Both the position numbers and the translations under genes were made by a program. The notes below the pieces were generated by a model, which was given only the letters and a program-made list of their open reading frames with translations, was not told where the DNA came from and made no database searches. From NCBI GenBank assembly GCA_036389295.1, contig DASVQB010000039.1:22797-86796 (forward strand): DNA of 64,000 nt, written 5' to 3'. Each line of letters starts with the position of its first letter. The stretch's first letter is position 1. Positions 58,855 through 64,000 of this stretch are shown in pieces. Source of the DNA: AC-37 sp036389295 (GTDB lineage Bacteria > Actinomycetota > Thermoleophilia > Solirubrobacterales > Thermoleophilaceae).

Positions 58855-60098
58855 AGCCGGACCAGGTTCTGCGCCGCGATCCCCCGCGTGACGCCGCGGA
58901 AGTCAACGACGAGCGGCGCCACCTCGACGACCCGCCGGACGTCCAGCCCGGGGTGCGCCGTGACGATCACGGCCGCGTCGCAGTCGGAGAGCGCGCGGTC
59001 GAGCGACTCCGCGGACAGGCCGAAGTCGGGCAGCTCGGGCACGAAGTCGTCGTGATAGACGAGCTCGGCCCCCCGCTCTCGCAGCAGCCGCATGATCTTC
59101 AGCGCCGGGGACTCCCGCAGGTCGCCCACGCCGGCCTTGTACGAGACGCCGACGATCGCGATCCGCGAGCCGCGGACCGGCTTGGCGTGCTCGTTCAGCC
59201 CGCGGGAGATCTTCTCCACGCAGAAGTACGGCATGTTCTGGTTGACCTCGCCGGCGAGCTCGATGAACTCGGTCGGCGTGTCGTACTCGCGGGCCTTCCA
59301 GGCGAGGTAGAACGGGTCGACCGGCAGGCAGTGGCCGCCCATCCCCGGGCCCGGGTCGAACCGCATGAACCCGTACGGCTTGGTGTCGGCGGCGTCGACG
59401 ACCTCCCAGACGTCGATGCCCATACGGTCGCAGAGCATCGCGAGCTCGTTGACCATCGCGATGTTCACCGAGCGGAACACGTTCTCGAGCAGCTTGGTCA
59501 GCTCGGCCGCCTCGAGCGTGGAGACCTCCACCACGCTGTCGCAGACCTCGCCGTAGAGCGCGACCGCCCGCGCCAGGCACTCGGGGGTGAGGGCGCCGAC
59601 GACCTTCGGCGTGGTGCGGAGGGTGTAGTCGGTCCTGCCGGGGTCCACGCGCTCGGGGGAGAACGCGACGTGGAAGTCGCGCCCGGCGGCGAGCCCGGAC
59701 TCCTCCAGGAGCGGCACGAGCCGCTCGCGGGTGGTCCCCGGGTAGGTCGTGGACTCGAGCACCACGAGCTGGCCCTCCTGGAGCACGCCGGCCAGGGACG
59801 TGCCGGAGGAGACGAGCGCGCCGAGGTCCGGCTCGCGGTTGCGGGTGAGCGGCGTGGGGACCGCGATCACGACCGCCTCGGCCTTGGAGAGGTCCGCGTA
59901 GCGGGCGGTCCCGCGCAGGCGGTCGCCGACCGCCGCGAGGCGCTCGGAGGTGATGTCCTCGATGTAGCTGTCGCCCTGGTTCAGGGCCGCGATCCGTCGC
60001 GGGTCGGTGTCGAGGCCGACGACCTCGTGCCCGGCCTCGGCGAAGGCCACGCCCAGCGGAAGGCCGACGTAGCCCATACCGATGATTCCTATCTTCAT
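58851..60098 (-). CDS. UDP-N-acetylglucosamine/UDP-glucose 6-dehydrogenase, WbpA-like
   Basis: A 415-residue NAD-dependent nucleotide-sugar dehydrogenase. MKIGIIGMGYVGLPLGVAFA is the NAD Rossmann motif. STTYPGTT, FSPERVDPG and ELTKLLENVFRSVNIAMVNE lead to GGHCLPVDPFYLAWKA with the catalytic Cys. The last gives the WbpA/TviB/WecC branch rather than Ugd. It oxidises UDP-HexNAc C6 to the uronic acid, in two NAD-dependent steps. ATG is preceded by CAGGAG; the leader contains a duplicated copy of this site. Start of a probable operon with the phosphatase. Confidence 0.9.
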   Translation of the reverse strand: MKIGIIGMGYVGLPLGVAFAEAGHEVVGLDTDPRRIAALNQGDSYIEDITSERLAAVGDRLRGTARYADLSKAEAVVIAVPTPLTRNREPDLGALVSSGTSLAGVLQEGQLVVLESTTYPGTTRERLVPLLEESGLAAGRDFHVAFSPERVDPGRTDYTLRTTPKVVGALTPECLARAVALYGEVCDSVVEVSTLEAAELTKLLENVFRSVNIAMVNELAMLCDRMGIDVWEVVDAADTKPYGFMRFDPGPGMGGHCLPVDPFYLAWKAREYDTPTEFIELAGEVNQNMPYFCVEKISRGLNEHAKPVRGSRIAIVGVSYKAGVGDLRESPALKIMRLLRERGAELVYHDDFVPELPDFGLSAESLDRALSDCDAAVIVTAHPGLDVRRVVEVAPLVVDFRGVTRGIAAQNLVRL

Positions 60099-60100
60099 GA

Positions 60101-60160
60101 GCTCCTGAGGGGGGTCGGGGGGCCGGTCCGGCTCCTGAGGGGGTCGGGACGCCGATCCGG
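60101..60160 (-). repeat. 30-base tandem repeat carrying a duplicated RBS
   Basis: Two 30-base units (60101-60130, 60131-60160), each beginning gctcctgagg on the plus strand, give the mRNA two CCTCAGGAGC ribosome-binding sequences. Only the one next to the ATG is correctly placed. Confidence 0.6.
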
Positions 60161-60173
60161 CAGGTGAGACCTA

Positions 60174-60223
60174 GGGTAGAGGGGCCGCCGCCCTCCCGCC
60201 AGCCCCGGCGGGCGTCCTACACT
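60174..60223. promoter_or_regulatory. Divergent -10 boxes, dehydrogenase and oxidoreductase genes
   Basis: Minus-strand TACCCT (60179-60174) would start a roughly 70-base leader for the UDP-sugar dehydrogenase. Plus-strand TACACT (60218-60223) is eight bases before the GTG at 60232, giving a leaderless mRNA for the oxidoreductase. Confidence 0.5.
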
Positions 60224-60231
60224 GGCGCCCC

Positions 60232-61293
60232 GTGACCTCGGACGGCCCTGGCTCCCCGACGGCCGATTCCGGCTCCCAGCGCGCCCCCACGGCCGATCCC
60301 GTGCGGATCGGCGTCGTCGGCCTCGGCTACTGGGGCCCGAACCTCGCCCGCAACTTCGACCGGCTGCCCGTGGCCGACCTCCGCTGGATCTGCGACGGCC
60401 GCGAGGAGTCGCGGGCGCGCCACGCGGCCCAGTTCCCCGACGCGCGGGTGGCCGCGGACGTGGACGAGCTGCTCGCCGACCCCGAGCTCGAGGCCGTGGC
60501 CGTCACCACGCCGGTGCCCACCCACGCCGAGCTGGCGCTGCGGGTAATCCGGGCCGGCAAGCACTGCTTCGTCGAGAAGCCGCTCGCCCAGTCGCTCGAC
60601 GACGCCGAGGAGGTCGCGCGCGCCGCCGAGGAGGCCGGCGTCACCCTGATGGTGGGCCACCTGCTCGAGTACCACCCGGGGCTCGAGAAGCTGAAGGAGA
60701 TCGCCGACGCGGGCGAGCTCGGCGACATCCACTACATCTACTCGAACCGGCTGAACCTCGGGAAGCTCCGCGCCGACGAGAACGCCCTCTGGTCGCTCGG
60801 CGCCCACGACGTCTCGGTCGTGCTGCGGCTGGCCCGCGAGGAGCCGGTCGAGGTCCGCGCGGTGGGCGAGAGCTACATGCGCGAGGGGGTCGAGGACGTG
60901 GTCTTCTGCTACCTGCGGTTCCCCTCGGGGCTCGCCGCGCACCTGCACCTGTCGTGGCTCGACCCGCACAAGGAGCGGCGCTTCACGGTCGTCGGCTCGC
61001 GCAAGATGGCCACCTTCGACGACATGGAGATCGAGCGCAAGCTCACCGTCTACGACAAGGGCTTCGACCAGGACTTCGAGTCCTACGGCGAGTACATCGC
61101 CCGCTCGGGCGACGTCTGGAGCCCGAAGATCTCGAACGCGGAGCCGCTGGCGATCGAGTGCCGCCACTTCGCCGAGCGCGTCCGGGACGGCGCGGCGCCG
61201 CGGTCGGACGGCCGCGCCGGCGTGCGCGTCGTCCGGGTGCTCGAGGAGCTCCAGCGGTCGCTGACCGAGAGCTCGCGGGCGGCGCGGGTCTGA
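60232..61293 (+). CDS. Gfo/Idh/MocA-family dehydrogenase, WbpB/WlbA-like
   Basis: A 353-residue oxidoreductase. VRIGVVGLGYWGPNLARNFD is the NAD motif, CFVEKPLAQSL the catalytic EKP (about residue 115), and YSNRLNLGKLRADENALWSL with AHDVSVVL the substrate segment shared with UDP-GlcNAc-uronate 3-dehydrogenases. The divergent neighbour encodes the 6-dehydrogenase that would supply its substrate, which makes it the better WbpB candidate of the two paralogues. A 24-residue N-terminal extension precedes the fold. Confidence 0.86.
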   Translation: MTSDGPGSPTADSGSQRAPTADPVRIGVVGLGYWGPNLARNFDRLPVADLRWICDGREESRARHAAQFPDARVAADVDELLADPELEAVAVTTPVPTHAELALRVIRAGKHCFVEKPLAQSLDDAEEVARAAEEAGVTLMVGHLLEYHPGLEKLKEIADAGELGDIHYIYSNRLNLGKLRADENALWSLGAHDVSVVLRLAREEPVEVRAVGESYMREGVEDVVFCYLRFPSGLAAHLHLSWLDPHKERRFTVVGSRKMATFDDMEIERKLTVYDKGFDQDFESYGEYIARSGDVWSPKISNAEPLAIECRHFAERVRDGAAPRSDGRAGVRVVRVLEELQRSLTESSRAARV

Positions 61294-61304
61294 GCCGGGA
61301 GGGC

Positions 61305-61320
61305 GCCGCCCCGCGGCGGC
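61305..61320 (+). terminator. Short GC hairpin after the oxidoreductase gene
   Basis: GCCGCC and GGCGGC flank a four-base loop twelve bases after the stop codon. No T-tract; weak terminator candidate. Confidence 0.3.
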
Positions 61321-61372
61321 CCCGCCGGCCGGGCTCCGCCGGTTCGAGTAACGGATCCCCCGCGCCGGGGTT

Positions 61373-62374
61373 GTGACACCCATGCCGCCCCCCGAGACGG
61401 CCCTCGAGCGGGCCGAGGAGCTCGCCGAGCGCGTGGTCGGCGCCCGGACGGCCAAGCGCCGGATGCTCGTGATCGTGAACCCGTACGCGAGCACGGTCTC
61501 CGACCGGCTCAAGAACCTCGTGGTCTACGCGCTCCAGGGCCGCTACGAGGTCGACGCGATCGACACCGAGGCCAAGGCCCACGCCACCGAGCTGTGCCGC
61601 GAGGCCGCGTCCGAGGGCTACGACGTGGTGGTGGCCTTCGGCGGCGACGGGACGGTGAACGAGGCCGCCAACGGGCTGGCCGGCTCCGACACCCCGCTGA
61701 CGGCCCTGCCGGGCGGCTCCACCAACGTCTTCTGCCGGACGCTGGGCGTGCCGAACGACGTGGTCGACGCCACCGAGCACCTGCTCGGGATGGCCGACCG
61801 GTTCCAGCCGTCGCGGATCGACCTCGGCCGCGCCGGCGAGCGCTACTTCACGTTCGCCGCCGGCGTGGGGCTCGACGCCAGCGTGGTCGAGCGGGTCGAC
61901 CGGCACCCCTCGCTCAAGGCGCGCGCCGGCGAGTGGTACTTCACCGCGACGGCGCTGACCACGTTCGCCCAGCGCTACGCGATCAGGGCGCCGCGCGTCC
62001 GGGTCGAGGCCGGCGACCGCACGCTCGAGGGGATCACCGCGATCGTCCAGAACTCGGACCCCTACACGTTCTTCGCGACCCACCCGATCAGGGTCTGCAC
62101 CGGCGCCGACAGCCGCAACGGCACCCTCTCGGCCGCGGTCCTGAAGCGGGCGACCCCGTTCGAGGCGCCCACGCTGATCGCCCGCATCTTCGGCGGCGGG
62201 CCCGAGTCGGTGGCGAACCACCGGCAGGTCGAGCCGCTCGAGGGCCTCCGCGAGCTGCGGATCGCCTCGACCGACGACCGCCGCTTCCCGCTCCAGCTCG
62301 ACGGCGACCACGTCGGCGACTTCGCCGAGATCGACCTCGGCGTGCGCCCCCTGGCGCTGCCGGTCGTGTCGTAG
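61373..62374 (+). CDS. Diacylglycerol-kinase-family lipid kinase
   Basis: A 333-residue DAGK_cat protein. LVIVNPYASTVSDRLKNLVV starts the nucleotide-binding domain, FGGDGTVNEAANGLAG (about 89-104) is the signature loop, and LPGGSTNVFCRTLGVP follows. The C-terminal beta domain closes with DGDHVGDF. Members phosphorylate diacylglycerol or related lipids, such as bacterial YegS-like and sphingosine-kinase-like enzymes. Starts at GTG 61373 or ATG 61382. Its stop meets the convergent rel gene across a short inverted repeat. Confidence 0.88.
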   Translation: MTPMPPPETALERAEELAERVVGARTAKRRMLVIVNPYASTVSDRLKNLVVYALQGRYEVDAIDTEAKAHATELCREAASEGYDVVVAFGGDGTVNEAANGLAGSDTPLTALPGGSTNVFCRTLGVPNDVVDATEHLLGMADRFQPSRIDLGRAGERYFTFAAGVGLDASVVERVDRHPSLKARAGEWYFTATALTTFAQRYAIRAPRVRVEAGDRTLEGITAIVQNSDPYTFFATHPIRVCTGADSRNGTLSAAVLKRATPFEAPTLIARIFGGGPESVANHRQVEPLEGLRELRIASTDDRRFPLQLDGDHVGDFAEIDLGVRPLALPVVS

Positions 62375-62389
62375 GCCGGCGGGCGCCGG
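62374..62389. terminator. Inverted repeat between convergent genes
   Basis: GCCGGCG-GG-CGCCGGC fills the gap between the lipid kinase stop and the rel stop. It may serve both transcripts, though it lacks T-tracts. Confidence 0.35.
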
Positions 62390-62390
62390 C

Positions 62391-64000
62391 TCAGGCCGCC
62401 GGCGTGACGCGGTAGGCGTCGAACACCGAGTCGACGTTCCTGAGCCGCTGGATGCAGGTCTTCAGCGCCTGCGTGTCGCCCGCCTCCACCACGAACCGGT
62501 TCTTGACCATCGGGTGGTCGACCGTGCAGCGGGCCTCGAGGATGTTCATGCCGCTCTCCGCGAACGTCCGCGACAGGTCCTCCAGGAGGCGGGTGCGGTC
62601 CCAGGCGTCGACCTGGAGCTCGACCCGGAACGAGACGGCGGCGTCCCCCTCCCACTCCACGGGCGTGAACCGGTCGGGGTTGCGCATCAGCGCCCTGACG
62701 TTCGGGCAGTCCTCGCGGTGGATCGTGATGCCCTTGCCGAGCGAGATGTAGCCGAGGATCCGGTCCGCCGGCACCGGCCGGCAGCACTTGGCGAGCCGAA
62801 GCGGCACGTCGATCTCGCCCTTCACCCGGATGCCGTAGCTCGACGACGAGCTGGTCGGCTTCGCGACCTCCTTGCGGCGGTGGGCGATCAGCTCCTCGCC
62901 GGGGCCGGCCTCGACCGCCGCCTCGCCCTGCTTCAGCCGCTGCATCAGCTTGTTGACCACGACCTTGGCCGACACCTTCGCCTGGCCGACCGCGATGTAG
63001 AAGTCCTCGCCCTTCCTGAAGCCCATCTCGCGGATCACGTCCGCGAGCAGCGGCGAGCCGGCCATCTTCTGGGCCGGCAGGCCGGCGCGCTTGAGGTGGT
63101 CGTGCAGGATCTCGCGGCCGCTGCGCTCGGCGTCCTCGCGGCGCTCGCGCTTGAACCAGGCGCGGATCTTCGACTGCGCGCGGGTGGTCTTCGCGAGCGA
63201 GAGCCAGTCGCGGGACGGCCCGCGCTCCTTCTTCGAGGTGAGCACCTCGACGATGTCGCCCGAGCGGAGCTCGTAGTGGAGCGGCACGATCTTGCCGTTC
63301 ACCTTGGCGCCGACGCAGCGATGGCCGACGTCCGTGTGGATCTCGTAGGCGAAGTCGAGCGGCGTCGAGCCGGCGGGCAGCGACTTGAGCTCGCCCTTCG
63401 GCGTGAAGACGAAGACCTCGTCCTCGAACAGGTCGACCTTCAGGCCCTCGACGAAGTCCTGCGGGTCCTTCAGGTCCTTCTGCCAGTCGAGCAGCTGCTC
63501 GATCCACTGGATCCGGTCCTTCACCTCGCCCGGCCGGCGGGCGTCGCCGGCGCGGCCGTCGTCGACCTTGTACATCCAGTGGGCTGCGATGCCGTACTCC
63601 GCGGTGTCGTGCATCTCGCGGGTGCGGATCTGGATCTCGAGCGGCCTGCCCTCGGGCCCGATCACCGTGGTGTGCAGGGCCTGGTACATGTTGAACTTGG
63701 GCATGGCGACCATGTCCTTGAACCGCCCGGGCAGCGGCTTCCACAGCGAGTGGATGACGCCCACCGCGCCGTAGCAGTCCTTGACCGAGCCGACGACGAC
63801 GCGCATGGCCGTCAGGTCGTAGATCTCGTTGAACTCCCGGCCCTTCTTGGTCATCTTCGAGTAGATCGAGTAGAAGTGCTTGGCCCGGCCGACGATCTCC
63901 GCCTCGATCCCCAGCGCCTCGAGCTCCTTGCGCAGGTACGCGCCGGCCTTGTGCACGTAGCGCTCACGCTCCTCGCGCTGCTGGGAGACGAGCCCCTTGA
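62391..64000 (-). CDS. rel: Rel/SpoT-type (p)ppGpp synthetase, 3' part
   Basis: The last 536 residues of a RelA/SpoT homologue; the frame runs off the right edge at 64000. Visible in order are the synthetase domain (RAKHFYSIYSKMTKKG, IYDLTAMRVVV, IQIRTREMHDTAEYGIAAHW), the TGS domain (DEVFVFTPKGELKSLP, VGAKVNGKIVPL), a helical/zinc-finger segment with CCRPVPADRI, and a C-terminal ACT domain (DAWDRTRLLEDLSRTFAESG). It makes the alarmone in the stringent response. The N-terminal HD hydrolase domain should lie beyond the window. The GTG at 63956 is only an internal codon. Confidence 0.95.
   Translation of the reverse strand, partial: KGLVSQQREERERYVHKAGAYLRKELEALGIEAEIVGRAKHFYSIYSKMTKKGREFNEIYDLTAMRVVVGSVKDCYGAVGVIHSLWKPLPGRFKDMVAMPKFNMYQALHTTVIGPEGRPLEIQIRTREMHDTAEYGIAAHWMYKVDDGRAGDARRPGEVKDRIQWIEQLLDWQKDLKDPQDFVEGLKVDLFEDEVFVFTPKGELKSLPAGSTPLDFAYEIHTDVGHRCVGAKVNGKIVPLHYELRSGDIVEVLTSKKERGPSRDWLSLAKTTRAQSKIRAWFKRERREDAERSGREILHDHLKRAGLPAQKMAGSPLLADVIREMGFRKGEDFYIAVGQAKVSAKVVVNKLMQRLKQGEAAVEAGPGEELIAHRRKEVAKPTSSSSSYGIRVKGEIDVPLRLAKCCRPVPADRILGYISLGKGITIHREDCPNVRALMRNPDRFTPVEWEGDAAVSFRVELQVDAWDRTRLLEDLSRTFAESGMNILEARCTVDHPMVKNRFVVEAGDTQALKTCIQRLRNVDSVFDAYRVTPAA

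Overview
The window is very GC-rich, uses GTG and TTG starts freely, packs genes head to tail with 4-base stop/start overlaps (GTGA, ATGA), and often has a TANNNT -10 box 6-10 bases in front of the start codon, as in leaderless actinobacterial mRNAs. This fits a high-GC actinomycete, and gene content such as a two-domain dCTP deaminase suggests Thermoleophilia (inference, not proven). No tRNA, rRNA, CRISPR array, transposase or prophage was seen.

Layout. 1-1.74 kb (minus): a SAM-I (S-box) riboswitch, a threonine-synthase-like PLP enzyme and a MoaD/ThiS-type sulfur carrier form one operon. 1.8-10.2 kb: a family 2 glycosyltransferase, a VOC protein, a small membrane protein, three consecutive multi-pass membrane proteins (two of them tandem paralogues), a CorA transporter behind an overlapping leader ORF, and a membrane protein of unknown function. 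10.2-25.6 kb: family 2 and 4 glycosyltransferases, methyltransferases, dCTP deaminase, an asparagine-synthase-like protein, a deacetylase-methyltransferase fusion and an FAD protein with its polyprenyl-phosphate glycosyltransferase. 25.6-37.4 kb: HIT hydrolase, phosphomannomutase, coiled-coil protein, MBL hydrolase, hexapeptide acetyltransferase, an O-antigen ligase/polymerase, small membrane proteins, an ECF sigma factor and a sugar aminotransferase. 37.5-60.1 kb: the core exopolysaccharide locus, with an initiating sugar-phosphate transferase, UDP-GlcNAc 2-epimerase, polymerase, flippase, two asparagine synthases, several glycosyltransferases, a glucuronyl C5-epimerase-like protein, a Tat-exported protein with a phage-tail-like C-terminus, a BY-type tyrosine kinase, its PHP phosphatase and a UDP-hexose dehydrogenase. 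60.2-64 kb: a Gfo/Idh/MocA dehydrogenase, a diacylglycerol-kinase-like lipid kinase and the 3' part of a Rel (p)ppGpp enzyme.

How it works together. Most of 10-61 kb reads as one large Wzx/Wzy-type surface polysaccharide region. Homologues of all five steps from UDP-GlcNAc to UDP-2,3-diacetamido-mannuronic acid (6-dehydrogenase, 3-dehydrogenase, aminotransferase, N-acetyltransferase, 2-epimerase) are present but scattered. Together with asparagine synthases that could amidate uronic acids and a C5-epimerase, they point to a uronic-acid-rich polymer. The most unusual items are the SAM-riboswitch-controlled threonine synthase/MoaD operon, the leader ORF in front of corA, the Tat-exported tail-fibre-like protein with its 91-residue partner, and a probable CTG start codon on the tyrosine phosphatase.
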